This document shows, in pieces, positions 1-11,194 of a DNA stretch of 64,000 nucleotides (the first letter of the stretch is position 1; each line of letters opens with the position of its first letter). The notes beneath the pieces were generated by a model. The model ran no database searches and was not told where the DNA came from. It worked only from the letters and a program-made list of their open reading frames with translations. The translations under genes and the position numbers were made by a program. The stretch is from Petaurus breviceps papuanus (lineage: Eukaryota; Chordata; Mammalia; Diprotodontia; Petauridae): NCBI GenBank assembly GCA_028583685.1, contig JAMXIF010000077.1, forward strand, positions 9,868,584 to 9,932,583, read 5' to 3'.

Positions 1-2940
1 ATGTCAAGGCTTTAATGAGACAGCCCAACCAGGCAAGGGGCTACTTATGCATGAAAGAGGAAGGAGGCAGGATTGAGACATCCAAGACACTGCCAATAAG
101 TGGCATAATTTGACTTTAACTAATGACAAAATAGCATCAAAACTTTCTCTGTCAGTAATCCTCATTCAATTTCTTTTAAATGAAACATTATTTGCCTGCA
201 CCTTAAATCCTTAAGTACTGATTGTTATTGGAGCTTTGCAGAATCGTCCAAATTCAATTTGAACTAGGGATTGATTTAGTTTCCTTCAAAGGAAGATTTT
301 TTTTCCCCTTCTCTCTCCCAAATTGAGCCAGTGTGCATGACTTTGCAAGTTCATTTGGTTTCCCAGCTTGACACAATTCTAAGTGATATGAGGGTGGTGG
401 TTGGTATGTTTCAGCCATCATGTAAAATCATCAGCTGTCTGGCACAATCCTTCTCACACTTGTGGGTCATTTCCTTTCCTTCCAAAGATAGACAGGTAAG
501 TAGGGCTGTATGCCCTCAAGAAGCAAATATTCAAAGGAAGGTCCCCTACCTGGTGCACCAAACTGTAGTTCATTACTAGTGTAAGGTGGATTATTATGAG
601 CTTGCTTGATATTCCCTGACTGCTTCTGACCAATCACATAGGCAACCCAGCATTTGGTACCATGAGAGAATAAATTACTTGTGGCCAGTCATCCCCTCCT
701 AAGAAGACTTGGTGTTTTGGTATACATGGTAAACCTTGGTCCCCAAAAAGGAAAGATATTGATTGGGAGGTGGGTAAGTGGTGGTTAGGATCTGAGTTAA
801 AAGAAAAGAAGTTTAAAGTTTCAAAGAAAAAGCAGTTTCTTGTTTGGTCTCTTCTTTTGAGACCTTCCAGGTGGCATCAAGTAAGTCTGAGATTCCTAGC
901 AAAAGGTGGACAAGGGAAGGCCATTCTTCACCCTAGCATCATGGGAATTTTATGCATGTGACAGCTAGTTGGGGGGCAGGGAACTCCAGTAGGGGAGCTT
1001 ATGCCTAGATCTCTGGTGGCCTTTTTGACTACATTTGCTTTACTGAGCATCAGCCAAGAGGGTGAAGTGTGGAAGAGAGCCTTGTGAGTTCAAGAGTTTT
1101 TAAGGTTCATTGAGTTCCACTGTCTGGTGACCAAGCAAACTTCAGCATTGGAGAGGACCAGAACTCAAGCCTGGCTTGTTTTGCTGCTAGCCATATACTA
1201 GGAACTGCTTGGACAGCAAAGAGCCAAGGTGAAATGCAAAATGCCTGATCAGCAATCCCACAAACTATGAATTGATGGTTTAAGTATCAGCCTCCCAGTC
1301 AAGTAACCCAGGGAACAATGCTATGCAGGATGGCATTGACCTTACTGTGGCATGTTTCTGTTAACTTCAGTCTTCCTGTCATGGTGCCCTTATGAGAACC
1401 CCCTTTTTTAATGTCAGAAAGAAATACTATTTCATATCTGATTCATAATGTATACTGAGTACCTTCTCTTCCCCACTTTTGGTGAAATCCTAGCCAAGAG
1501 CCTAAATCTGGGTTATAAATAAGTAAGGGATGAGGGGGATATTAAGGAACCAAGGAGGGTAAGAAAAAAGAAATTTAGCTTCATTCTCATTAGAGGCCCT
1601 GCTACCCATGCCCCACCCCCTAACTGAACCCTGGTCAGGCCTGCAAGCCTTTATTCTGAACAGAGCAGTCCCTAAGGGGGAGGGAATAGGCCCAGGGCCC
1701 CAGACTCTGGGACCCAGCAGTAGTTTCTTATTGTTAAGACTAGAGAAACTTCTAAGCAGAAGATTTTTTCTGTTGACAGCTATGTAAATAAAGTTTTATA
1801 GTCCAGGATTAAGCAAGGGTGTGTGTTTGTGTGCGCGTGTATTATGTGGTATAACAGTCATAAATATTTCTATTTCCTTGTTTCTCTTGGTCTTCCCATT
1901 TGGAAGTCTTAAGTAACAAACATGAAGGAGTGATCTGCTCATAATCACCGCTTATTAAGTCTTTAACAGCACACCAAAGGCTCAGGCCCAAACTCTCCAT
2001 TAATCAGCAACTCTCCACCATGGATTCCCAGGGATATCTTTGTTTTTGTTGGATTTTCCCCTTCCTTCTCCTGCTCCCAACGGTGCCAAGGTAATTTCAT
2101 GAAAGTGAAGCCCTGATTGGTTTCTGTGACTGGCAGCCTTGGTTGGGTCTGTCTCCTTTCCATGACCTGTATCAAAGCTTCACTTGTGAGATCAGTTGTG
2201 AGTGGTTCCGGAGTCAATAGAGTCCATTCCTGGAGAAATTGCTTTTCCTCCTCCCCATGTGTATCACCTAACAAAAAAAATGAGGGAGCCAGACACACCT
2301 AGGGTAGCTGGAACTAGCTATTTGCCCTTTTTGGACTTAATTTGTTCCCCTCCTCCTCTCCGGCTCCCTGAGGCTTTGAAAGCAAATGAACCATTCAATA
2401 GTATAAAACAAGAGAAATTAGGGCAAGCTTCAATAAAACCCAGACCTCTGGCTGGCAGCATCCACCAAGCCAGACCTGGGGCTTTGCACTGTGGAGTGTC
2501 CTGGTCATTCTGACATCTCCCATTTCGTCCCTTTGTAGCCTCAGGTGGCCTTGCTATTGTTAGTGCAGGTACCCAGGTTCTCAGGCTTGGATTCAAAGGC
2601 TGTCATTCAAAGGACACTTCTTTATCTTCATCTGTAAACTACATTACAAGCTCAGAGAACAGACTTTGTGGTTTGTCAATGGTTATAGAAACAGAGGCTT
2701 AACGTGGATAGAGTCTCTGATAGCTCGTTTGGGTGGGGAGGACAGAAAGGTCTGGGAAAGGCTGTGATCTTTAGGGGTGAGGGATCAGTAACATTTAAAA
2801 AATCATTAGCTCTCCCAGGAAAGGGGGCAGGGCTGGTTCACAAAGGCTTTGCTACTTTTTAACTCTTTAGAGGCAGGACTTTCTCCAGCTCTGCTCTCTT
2901 CATTGGGGGAAGAGTGTAAAAACTCTGTGTAGTGGGATGT
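1..2940. other. Unique non-coding stretch
   Basis: No recognisable repeat, exon or RNA gene was found. Reading frames on both strands are short and overlap each other, and none carries a familiar motif. A short TG/CG-alternating run lies near 1817-1842. The sequence is AT-rich and CpG-poor, as expected for marsupial intergenic or intronic DNA. Confidence 0.5.
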
Positions 2941-3110
2941 TAGGTATTTATTAAAGGCCCTACTCTATGTTAGGCCATTGGGGAAACAAAGAAGGAGAGG
3001 AGAGGAGAGGAAAGGAAAGGAAGAAAGAGGGGGGAAGAGAGAATTTTCTAAGTGTTTACTATAGGCTAGACTGTGCTTAAGGGCTGGGAATGCAAATACA
3101 AGTAAGACAA
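2941..3110 (-). repeat. L2 3' end pair with purine tract
   Basis: The antisense L2 3' terminus (TTTATTAAAG, then CTACTCTATG) appears at about 2943-2988. It appears again at about 3047-3110 as GTGTTTACTATAGGC. A GGAGA/GGAAA-rich purine tract at 2991-3043 lies between them. Either two L2 ends or one end duplicated around the purine tract would explain this. The L2 seems to resume after the MAR1, at 3636-3690. Confidence 0.6.
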
Positions 3111-3350
3111 CAACCACAAAACAATCAAAAGTGAACATTGCAAAATTACTTAGAAGAGGTATAAGAAGACACTTCTCCTGACTTCTTTGCAGAGGCAGGA
3201 CATCTACAAGTGTAGAACATGGCATGTATTTTCAGATTTTTTGAAGTATCGATAGGGCTTACTGATTTTTCTCCCTCTTCCTCTTTTCCTTTTAAAACTA
3301 GTCTTTGTTACATGGGATAGCTCTCTTGGAGGGGAAGCGGGGGAGAATTT
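3111..3350. other. Possible old interspersed repeat
   Basis: The segment GACTTCTTTGCAGAGG, followed by a T-rich part, resembles the end of an interspersed marsupial repeat that I cannot name. It has no coding potential. It lies directly upstream of a MAR1 copy. Confidence 0.25.
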
Positions 3351-3600
3351 TGTTGTAGTTGTTGAGTTGTGTACAACTCTTTGTAATCCCATTTGGGGTT
3401 TTCTTTCACAGATACTGGAGTACTTTGCCATTTCCTTTTCTAGCTCATTTTGTAGAGGAGGAATTGAGGCAAATAGGGTTGAGTAACTTGCCTAAGGTCA
3501 CACAGCTAGTAAGTGTCTGAGGCCAGATTTGAACTCGGGAAAATGAGTCTTCCTAACTCCAGGCCTGGAGATATATCCACTGGCCATCTGTCTGACCTGG
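3351..3600 (-). repeat. MAR1 SINE, near full length
   Basis: Read on the minus strand this is a tRNA-headed SINE. It has the B-box part (CACTTACTAGCTGTGTGACC-like), a CTCA..TTCCTC core, GCCAAAGTACTCCAGTATC-like sequence and a 3' tail related to RTE/BovB. The plus strand begins TTGTAGTTGTTGAGTTG, the reverse of the tail. The family is expected to have used an RTE-type LINE for retrotransposition. Confidence 0.85.
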
Positions 3601-3635
3601 GGAGAAAATTTAGTCACTGTAAAAAAAAACAAGTG

Positions 3636-3690
3636 AAACTTGACCTCAAAGATCTTACATTCTAATAGAGGAAGACAACAAGTAATGGGT
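3636..3690 (-). repeat. L2 3' fragment (continuation)
   Basis: The segment GACCTCAAAGATCTTACATT is the antisense of the L2 AATGTAAGCTCCTTGAGG motif. It is probably the same L2 as at 3047-3110, split by the MAR1 insertion. Confidence 0.55.
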
Positions 3691-3694
3691 TGAT

Positions 3695-3695
<1 letters not shown>

Positions 3696-3738
<43 letters not shown>
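3696..3738 (+). repeat. (TG)n microsatellite
   Basis: About 21 uninterrupted TG units. It abuts an L2 fragment. Confidence 0.97.
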
Positions 3739-3741
<3 letters not shown>

Positions 3742-4145
3742 ATGGGAGAAAAGGAAAGGGTGAGGGACTATGTCAAAGAGACCAAAGGAAGTAGTAGTGT
3801 AATATATTGCTAAGGGAGAAGATAAAGCAAAAGGCTCCCTGGTGGGAAGGGGAGTGCATAGATAGAGTCCAAGATATGGTGGGGTGGAGACAGTGGGAGA
3901 ATGGGAACATGGTCTGGAAGAGGCAGTGGTGTTTGGTGGTTTGGTTGTTGAAAAGAAAAAAAAGAACATTCCCTGTGCTTGTGTAGCTGTTTTTTTTTTT
4001 GGGGGGGGTGAGGGAAGGAGTAAAAATTACATACATTTAAGATTCAATGGGGGATGTTCATATATAAACATACATGGGGTAAGGACTAGACCTGTTTTCA
4101 TTATTATAAGGAACTCCCAGGTGAAAAAACTCTTATCAATTAAAA
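3739..4145. other. Unique stretch
   Basis: No recognised feature, apart from a T-run followed directly by a G-run at about 3991-4008. Confidence 0.4.
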
Positions 4146-4375
4146 TTTAGTTCTAGAGTTGCCAGATACTTAGCCTATTTCCTGCATTTGGCTGATAATA
4201 TTCTTGAGTGTAATGTAGGTCGAACAGATTAAAATGTAAATGGGCAATATTTAACAAAATAAGTAAAAAGCAAAATAAAGCATAGATAATATTAATATGT
4301 GATTTTCTAAGTCAATATGTGGCCTTCAGAAATCTTTAAATATGGCGCCCATTTCTGAGTTTGACACTTTAGTTG
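4146..4375 (+). mobile_element. hAT-like non-autonomous DNA element, fragment
   Basis: The segment ends GAGTTTGACAC, which matches the terminal repeat GTGTCAAAC at the left end of a related copy at 19250. The two share the internal blocks AATATTTAACAAAATAAGTA / AATATTTAACAAAGTAAATA and GATAATxTTAxTATGTG. There is no transposase. The GTGTCAAAC-type ends suggest a hAT-derived MITE. The left end of this copy is degraded. Confidence 0.5.
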
Positions 4376-4455
4376 CTTAGAGACTGAGTTGAAGAATTTA
4401 GCACAGTACATGGCACTGGATAATCACTTAATTATTACCTGTTGACTGGCTGATG
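4376..4455 (+). repeat. MIR/L2-type 3' tail
   Basis: TAGCACAGTACATGGCACTG followed by a CACTTAATTATTACCTGTTG-like tail matches the shared MIR/L2 3' end. Confidence 0.5.
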
Positions 4456-4849
4456 CTTGGGGCCCACACTCAAAGATATCCTAGCTTTGTATTCTAGCCA
4501 CTGTCATGGCAATCACTGAGGCATGAGGGCCATTCTGAGTTTCTTCTCAAAGGTAATATAATTAGAATGCAAACTTTCTTAGTAGCCTTCTTTTCTTTTC
4601 TTCTTATTTTTTTTTAATGCTTTATTAACTTCTGATTGACATCATTCTTTTCCACCAGATTTTGAGTTACAAATTTTCTCTCTGTTTTTCCCCTACCCAC
4701 GACCCAAAAATAGCAGTCCCACAGGATATCCCCTCCTCCAATCTGCTCTCTCCCATATTTTCTCCCATACGCCTTTCGACTTTTCCAGTGGATCTCTATG
4801 CCTCAGTGCCTGTATATCTTATTTCCCAATTACATGTAAGATGGTATTA

Positions 4850-4917
4850 ATAATAGTATATATATATATTATATATACTTACACACACACACAAATATAT
4901 ATATGTACACATATAGA
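4850..4917. repeat. AT/AC low-complexity run in HAL1 3' UTR
   Basis: A TA-rich run grading into CACACA and TATATG. It lies close to the LTR insertion point and belongs to the HAL1 3' UTR, which carries similar runs elsewhere (6053-6090). Confidence 0.8.
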
Positions 4918-4941
4918 TTCATTCCCTTCCTTCCTTGTCCC

Positions 4942-5482
4942 TGTAGCGGCAAGCACCCCAGCGTCCCCAGGGTCACTGACACCACAGGTTCTTGGATCTG
5001 CTTTGTTAAAGGAAAGCAACTAAAAATGGGTTAACAAGCTTACTTTAATCAGTCAAACATATATCGTTTACCGAGTTCAGGGGAAAAAGCTCAGCACCCC
5101 GAACTTCAGAATACACAGACAGAATTATCAAGACAGAGAAACAGATCAAGTAGACAGTTTTCCAAACTGTCCAACCATTACATCCATACCAGATCAACAT
5201 CTGGGTTTCAACATCTGGGTTTTTCAAAGCCGAGGGGGGGGTCTCAACAATGGCTTCCCAGAATCCAGATCAAATCACAGAACACTTCTCAAAGTGAGCC
5301 CCAAAACAAAGCCTCAAATCAGGGCTTATATAGGCTTCTCCTGGCTCAGAGAATGTAACAACTTTCTTGACCCACTGGACAACCAAAAAGTATCTTCTGA
5401 AAAACAAGCCTCCCACCCCAGGCTCCAGGTGCACTTTAGCCTAGGGGCAGGGTAGATCTTCAAAATTTACATCCCCATTACA
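4942..5482 (-). mobile_element. Solo LTR of an endogenous retrovirus
   Basis: The plus strand starts TGTAGCGGCAAGCACC and ends CCCCATTACA, so on the minus strand the LTR reads TGTAATGG to CTACA. Minus-strand signals are in order: a TATA box GCCTATATAAGCCC at 5335-5322 and a likely poly-A signal ATTAAAG at 5049-5043. It is a sister of the LTR at 23054-23579, about 9% different by eye over the first 245 bases. Flanks GTCCC and GTTGC match at only 3 of 5 bases. It is a fossil solo LTR with no internal region. It lies inside the HAL1 3' UTR and is therefore younger than that HAL1. Confidence 0.85.
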
Positions 5483-6052
5483 GTTGCCCACTCTTACTGG
5501 GAAGATAAGCAGTTCAGTATAGGTTGTACATGTGTGGCTAATGCAAAACAATAACATAGTAAATTTATTGTAAAAGACTGACTATATTTCCTTCCCTCCT
5601 ATCCCATCTCCCACTTGTTCTATTCTCTACTTTGATCCTGTCCCTTTTCAAAAGTGGGTGCTTCCAACTTCCCTCCCCCCCAGGCTGCCCAACCTTCCAT
5701 CATCCCCCCTCTCATCCCCTTACCCCCCTACTCTCCTGGAGGGTGAGAAATCTATTTAGTGTGTATTTCATTCCCTCCTTGAGCCAAATTCAATGGGAAT
5801 AAGGTTGACCCATTCCCTTTTGCCTTCCTATTCTTCCCCTCCATTGTAACCATTTTCCCTTGCCTCTTCTGTTTACCCCAATTTGTCTCTCCCCATCTCC
5901 TCTCATTATATTCCTCTCACCTCTTAATTTCACCTTTTAAGTATCATCCCTTCCTATTAAACTGGTCCTGTGCCCTCTATCTATGTATACCTGTAAACAT
6001 ATATACACACATTCCCATATGTATTCATATGCCCATATACCCTCATATATAG

Positions 6053-6090
<38 letters not shown>
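6053..6090. repeat. (AC)n and TA run
   Basis: An AC microsatellite of about 13 units followed by TATATATA. It belongs to the HAL1 3' UTR. Confidence 0.9.
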
Positions 6091-6212
6091 TTCTAATCTC
6101 TTCAACTACTGAGAAAAAGTTTCATAAGTTACAATTATTGTTTTTCCATGTAGGAATGTTAATAGTTCAACTTTGATAAGTTCTTTATTATTTCTTTTCC
6201 CTGTTTACCTTC

Positions 6213-7287
6213 TCATGCTTCTCTTTCTTCTTGTATCTGAATATCAAACTTTCTATTCAACTCTGGTTTTTTCAGCAAGAATGCTTGAAAGTCCTCTATT
6301 CCACTGAATGACCATATTTTCCCCTGAAACATGATACTCAGTTTTGCTGGGTAGGTGACTCTTGGTTTTAATCCCAGCTCCTTTGCCCTCCGGAATATCA
6401 TATTCTAAGCCCTTGGATCCTTCAGTGTAGAAGTTGCCAGATACTGGGTTATCCTGATAGTGTTTCCACAATATTCAAATTGTTTCTTCCTGGCTGCTTG
6501 TAATATTCTCTCCTTAATCTGGGAATTCTGGAACCTGGCTATAATATTCCTAGGAGTTTTCTTTTTGGGATCTTTTTCAGCGGGTGATCAGTGGATTCTT
6601 TCAACTTCTATTTTGCCCTCTGGTACTAAAACATCAGGGCAGTTTTCTTTGAGAACTTCCTGGAGGATGATTTCTAGGTTCTTACTTTGGTCATGGCTTT
6701 CAGGTACTCCAATAATTTTTAAATGATCTCTCCTGGATCTATTTTCCAGGTCAGTGTTTTTTCCCATGAGATATTTCACATTGCCTTCTATTCTTTCATT
6801 TGTTTGGATCTGTTTAACAGCATCTTGATTTCTCATAAAGTCATTATCTTCCATTTGCTGCAGTCTAATTCTGAAGCAATGATTCTCCTCACTGAGCTTT
6901 TGAGATTCTTTTTCCATCTGGCAAATTCAGCTTTTTAAGGCATTCTTCTCCTCATTGCCTTTTTGAGCCTCCTTTGCCATATGAGTCAGTCTGTTTTTTA
7001 AGGTATTATTTTCCTCAGTCAGGCTGTTGACTCTCATTTCATAATTTTCTTGCATTGTTCTCATTTCTCTTCCCAATTTTTTCCTCCACTTTTCTTATCT
7101 GTTTCTTAAAGTCTTCTATGGCCTGTAACCAGCTTGTATTTTCCTTTGAAGCTTTTGGTGCAGGAGTTCTGGCTTCACCGTTTTCCTCCTGTTCCATGCT
7201 TTGCTCCTTTTTGTCCCCAAAATAGGAGTGTAATGTTGGAATCTTCTGTTTGCTTTGTTTCCTTTGCCTGCTCATTTTGTCACTCAA
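6213..7287 (-). pseudogene. HAL1/L1 ORF1 protein remnant
   Basis: About 358 codons of L1 ORF1p, an RNA-binding chaperone of the L1 RNP. Order from the N-terminus: basic head MSRQRKQSKQKIPTLHSYFG; a heptad-rich coiled coil (IEDFKKQIRKVEEKIG, then NSLTEENNTLKNRL); the RRM start (DLENRSRRDHLKIIGVPE); the RNA-binding block PKKKTPRNIIARFQN; and the C-terminal domain (LKPRVTYPAKLSIMFQG, then FLLKKPELNRKFDIQ). It ends in EEREA and a stop at 6213. The frame is nearly open. I see one frame change near 7070 and in-frame stops near 6935, 6597 and 6413, about four lesions. This suggests a fairly recent insertion. Confidence 0.85.
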
Positions 7288-7797
7288 TTACTTGACTTTT
7301 GGGCTTTTTTGCCACAGTAGGACTCTGCCACCAGACAGGGGAGCTTTTGTCCCAAATGCTGGGGTTTTCTCAGCTGCCTGAGATATTAGATGGGTGCCCT
7401 CTCTGAGGTTTCCACATGCTCTGGCAAGCTGGACACACACCCCAGGACCTCCACCCTAGACTGCAATCCAGATCCAAGCAGGTTAAAGCAAGAGCGGTTA
7501 CCCCTCAGACTGGTGTTTGGTCCCCCTACACTCTGCAGGTCAGGAGCTGAAGCTGCCACACGGCACTGGCTGGCTGTGCCACCGTCTCAGTGGTTTCTTG
7601 CCCCGGGGGTAAAAGCCATGCACTCCCACTTACTGGTCCCAAAGTCCAGACAACACTCACCTCTCACTTTGTCCTTCACATCTATGTGTTGATAAATCTG
7701 GAAATGGCCACAGCTGCTGCTGATCTGGAGTCCCTCTGGCTGGTGGCTGGTTAGGCCCACCCTGGGGCTAAAGTATCGGTGTGGTGCTGGGCTTGGC

Positions 7798-8006
7798 TCC
7801 CAGAGCACTGCACTGCACCACACAGAGTTCAAATCTGGTCTTACACACTTACTAGCTGTGTGACTCTGAGCAATTAACTTCTGTTGGCTTCAACTATAAA
7901 ATGAGTATAAAAAGAACACCTATTTCCCAGGGTTGTTGTGAGGATTAAAAGAGAAAATAATTGCAAATTGCTAGCACCTGACACATAGTAAGCACTTTAT
8001 AAATGG
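7798..8006 (+). repeat. MIR-type CORE-SINE
   Basis: Contains the tRNA-like head GAGTTCAAATCTGG, ACTTACTAGCTGTGTGAC, then AGGGTTGTTGTGAGGATTAA and the tail AGTAAGCACTTTATAAATGG. The tail is interrupted by a WSINE and its last part resumes at about 8161. Confidence 0.8.
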
Positions 8007-8151
8007 TTTTTTTTGGAGGTAACTGGGCTTAAGTGACTTGCCCAAGGTCACATGGCTAGTTTTTTGTGTTAAGTGTCTGATGCTGTATTTGAACTCAGGT
8101 CCTTCTGACTCCAGGGCTGGTGCTCTATTCACTGCTCCATCTTTCCACCTT
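8007..8151 (-). repeat. WSINE/Mar-type SINE
   Basis: On the plus strand it reads T-run, GGAGGTAACTGGGCTTAAG, GACTTGCCCAAGGTCACATG and then the tRNA-like head reversed (CACTGCTCCATCTTTCCACC). AGCACTTTA flanks it at 7991-7999 and 8152-8160 and is probably the target duplication. The SINE is inserted into the tail of a MIR. Confidence 0.85.
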
Positions 8152-8175
8152 AGCACTTTAGCTTTATTATTAGTA

Positions 8176-8365
8176 TTACTAGCTGTGTGATTTTGTGCAA
8201 ATCACTTTACCTCCGATGGTGTCAGTCTCCTCACTTATAAAATGGGGATAATAGTAGCCTATCTCCTAGTGTGTGGCAAAGATCAGATGAGATAATATTT
8301 GTAAATCTCTTAGCAAAGTGCCTGGCTCATAGTAGATAATATATAAATGCTATTGTTGTTGTTGC
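8176..8365 (+). repeat. MIR SINE
   Basis: ACTAGCTGTGTGATTTTGTG, TTATAAAATGGGGATAATAG and a 3' tail ending in AAATGCTATTGTTGTTG are in MIR order. Confidence 0.8.
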
Positions 8366-9104
8366 CGTTGAGGTTACTAGAGGTATTATTAGTCCCATTT
8401 TAGAGACCAGAAGGATGAGGCTTACAGAAATGAAATGGCTTGCCACATTTCAGGCCATCTAGCCTCTAAAACTGACACCCTAGATTCTATGGCAAACGGT
8501 AACTTGAGTTCAGAGTCAGATCGATTTTCACTGCTATGACTATAAATCACTAGCATCAGCCCTGTTTTATTAACGTTATGGTTTTGTCTATATTACCAAG
8601 GAAAAAAAGCCCATCAGAACATATAAAGCTTTTACTCTTCATAACTCAGTTGCTTACTTAAATATCCATTGATTTCCTCCCCCCCACTCTTCCCCCTTGA
8701 ATCTGTAGACCATCTGCTACCAAAATGTCCACTGACTTCTTAGAAACTAAGAGATCAGTATTGGTTGATGGTAATGGACCTACATACAGTTCATAGAAGC
8801 AATAATGATTTCAACTCAGTCATCTTCTCCACACACTTGAATGGATGACTGAGATATTATTCCAGTATGAGACCCCACTAGAAGACCTTTTACTCTCCGT
8901 GTAACCCGGTTACTAGTTTCAGGACCAGTGACTCATCCACAAGCTCTCTTTTTAAAATTTGCTCTGTATAAAGGTGATTTGTCTCCATGAGCCAATGATC
9001 GCATCAAGGTCTTAGATGTATTCTATTAGACAGATAATCCAAAAAGGATTTTTTTCATGTCCCTTCTCCAAACTATCTTCACCTTCTTGACTTTGCTATT
9101 ACTA
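8366..9104. other. MIR scrap, then unique sequence
   Basis: A degraded MIR-like antisense piece lies at about 8377-8470 (TCCCATTTTAGAGACCAGAA). After that I see no recognised feature to 9104. Confidence 0.4.
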
Positions 9105-9700
9105 TTAACAGTCACAGATTCTCAGAGTTAATAAGGCACCTCAGAGATTGTCCAATCCAGACCAGTTCTGAGAAGGAATCATCTTTATGGTATCATTTCC
9201 TTCCTGAGGACCTCTGGGGAGAAAGAGTTCACTACCAACTAACATAATCTGTAGAAGTAACCCCATTACACTTTGCATAACTCAAATTCCTTAGGGAATT
9301 TTTTTTCCTAAATAGAGCCCAAATCAATCTCCCCACAACTTCTATTTACTGGTATTAGTTTTGTCTCCTGATGCCAAGCAAAACAAATCTAATCCCTTTC
9401 CCAGAAGAGAAACCATAGAATATTTGAAGTTAGCTAGGATATCTCCCCAAAGACTTCTCTTCTCCAGCCTTACTCATTGTCAGGTCTTCCAAATGATGCT
9501 TTTAAAGAAGAGCTTTGAATTTCCTCACAATCCTGACCATCTTCCACTGGAAGCACTGAAGTTCGCCAATTTCCTTCCTAAAATGTGGTATCCAGGGCTA
9601 AACCCAACAGCCCAGATGTAGTCTGACCAGGGCAGAGTATAGTGAGACTATCTACTACCTGCTGTCTATGATCTTCAAGTAGGCTTTTGTGACTGCAGTT
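9105..9700 (+). repeat. CR1/L3 LINE 3' portion
   Basis: CTCAGAGTTAATAAGGCACC, TCCAATCCAGACC, AACAAATCTAATCCCTTTCC, then CCAGATGTAGTCTGACCAGG and GCAGAGTATAGTGAGACTAT follow the order of the CR1/L3 3' UTR. The copy is old, with many changes and small indels. Confidence 0.75.
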
Positions 9701-9724
9701 TTTCCTTCTACTCAAATAATTCAT

Positions 9725-9862
9725 CTAGGTAGCATGTTATGTAGAGTGATAGACTTGAGATCAAGAAGAACTGAGTTCAAATCTTGACAGATATTTACTT
9801 AGTGGCTGAGTCACTTAATTTATCTCAACAAATCTTAAAGAGCTGTATAAATGTTAACTATT
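9725..9862 (+). repeat. MIR-type SINE
   Basis: GATCAAGAAGAACTGAGTTC, then a decayed head and GTATAAATGTTAACTATTAT match the outline of MIR. Confidence 0.6.
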
Positions 9863-9865
9863 ATT

Positions 9866-10045
9866 ATTACCCTATTGCTGTCAGACAAAGCTTCCTAAAA
9901 ACGCTTGTGAAATCATGCTATACCTCTATTCATGAAAAATTTCCAGCAGCTTTCTACTGCCTACCACATCAAACAAATGCCTTCATCTAGTTGTCAAGAC
10001 CATCCACACTCTAGGAGGGCTTCTCCCTTCCTAGCCAACCTTATT
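9866..10045 (+). repeat. L2 LINE fragment
   Basis: CTGTCAGACAAAGCTTCCTA, TCCAGCAGCTTTCTACTGCC and AGACCATCCACACTCTAGG follow the L2 3' region. Confidence 0.65.
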
Positions 10046-10059
10046 TCCCCTATTGCCCA

Positions 10060-10250
10060 TCAGACTTAGAGCAGTAAGAGATCTTATGGCTTATCTAGTA
10101 CAATCCCTTCACTTTACAGATGAGAAACTGAGGCAGACAGGGGTGAAGTCACTTGTCCAATGTCATACAGGTACTAAGTGACAGATCTCAGATTTGAACC
10201 CAGGTCTTTTTATTCCAAATCCCACACTCTTTCCTCTATAGCATGCTGGT
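10060..10250 (-). repeat. MIR3/L3-type repeat
   Basis: TTTACAGATGAGAAACTGAG, a decayed ACTTGTCCAATGTCATACAG and GATTTGAACCCAGGTCTTTT give the antisense MIR core and head. Confidence 0.7.
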
Positions 10251-10984
10251 ATTCTCTGTTGTCTTTTCCTAGATTTCCTCCTTAAAGTGGACCAGGAAAA
10301 TTCTACCGAATCCTGGCAGGGACCATAAATAAATTTTAGTCTATAAATACATGTGTCAAGTTAATTTCTATTTCTCTTTTCTAGGTTCCTCCCACTTGGA
10401 ATGCCTTTTTTTTCTCTCAGAGTTCCTGTGACTAGGTCCTTAAACCAAATAGCCAATGGTGATGGAAGCAAGAAAGGCATCCAGGGCTGTGACTAGCCCC
10501 TGAATGTTCCACTACTCCTCTTGTATCCCTACACCAAGGAATACTGACTGTAAGGATGCCTGATCAGGGACCCGAAATGGCCTTGTAAATCCAGAGGGGT
10601 TGACTGTTCAGGTAGGGTTCAGCTGTTCCAGCTTCTAGGACAGCAGAAGCCTTTAGACAGCTGTATGAACAAATGTTTGTTTTATACCTCACTTATCATG
10701 TTCCATTTTGTACTACAGTAATCCATGTTTGTGTTATATTCACCAAGTGGATCGTGAGAAGGATAGCTGGAGGTAGTAGGTCCCTTCTCACTGGAGGTCT
10801 GTGTGCAAGGAAAGGCTGTTGTGTGTGTTGGTGGGGGAGGGGAGGTGTTAAGGGAGGGGTTGGACCGAAGTCCCTTTCAATGTTAGAATTTGGTGATTCT
10901 GAATTCTTGAAATTCCATGACCTTCCTACTCTTTCTATACCTTAGTCTATCATGTAGCCTTCAATCCAGTGACACTGGTTTCCT
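10251..10984. other. Mostly unique; G-rich run and SINE scrap
   Basis: A G-rich segment at about 10826-10862 holds several runs of four or five G and could form a quadruplex. GACCGAAGTCCCTTTCAATG at about 10863 looks like a degraded SINE 3' part. Nothing else is recognised. Confidence 0.35.
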
Positions 10985-11120
10985 TGCTGGTCCACAGATG
11001 AGGTGCTCTGGACACTATCTCAGGCTGTCCCCTCATATCTGCAATATTCTCCCTTCTCATCTCTACCTACTGGCTTTCCTGGTTTCCTTAAGTCACAACT
11101 TAAATCCCATCTCTATGGGA
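10985..11120 (+). repeat. L2 LINE fragment
   Basis: CATATCTGCAATATTCTCCC, CATCTCTACCTACTGGC and AAGTCACAACTTAAATCCCA are diverged L2 3' sequence. Confidence 0.6.
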
Positions 11121-11194
11121 TCAGAGAGTTATTCGTCATCACTTATTTTTTTTATATAAGCATCATTTTATTATAATTAATGATAAATTAATAA

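Larger units (their letters stand above)
4596..7797 (-). mobile_element. HAL1 (ORF1-only L1), near full length, split by LTR
   Basis: Read on the minus strand this has a GC-richer 5' UTR at about 7797-7290 and a single L1 ORF1 at 7287-6213. A long 3' UTR follows, with a purine-rich part at 5950-5560, an AATAAAGC signal near 4618-4625 and a poly-A tail at about 4617-4608. No reverse-transcriptase or endonuclease sequence lies between the ORF1 stop and the tail, which defines HAL1 rather than a deleted L1. Without the 541-bp LTR insertion the element is about 2.66 kb. That agrees with the second HAL1 at 28431-31077 (2.65 kb). It would have depended on L1 reverse transcriptase. The 5' boundary is estimated from the start of a neighbouring SINE. 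No target duplication was found. Confidence 0.8.

Noticed and set aside
3655-3969. 104-codon frame with a His-Thr run
   Set aside because: The run is the (TG)n microsatellite read in frame.
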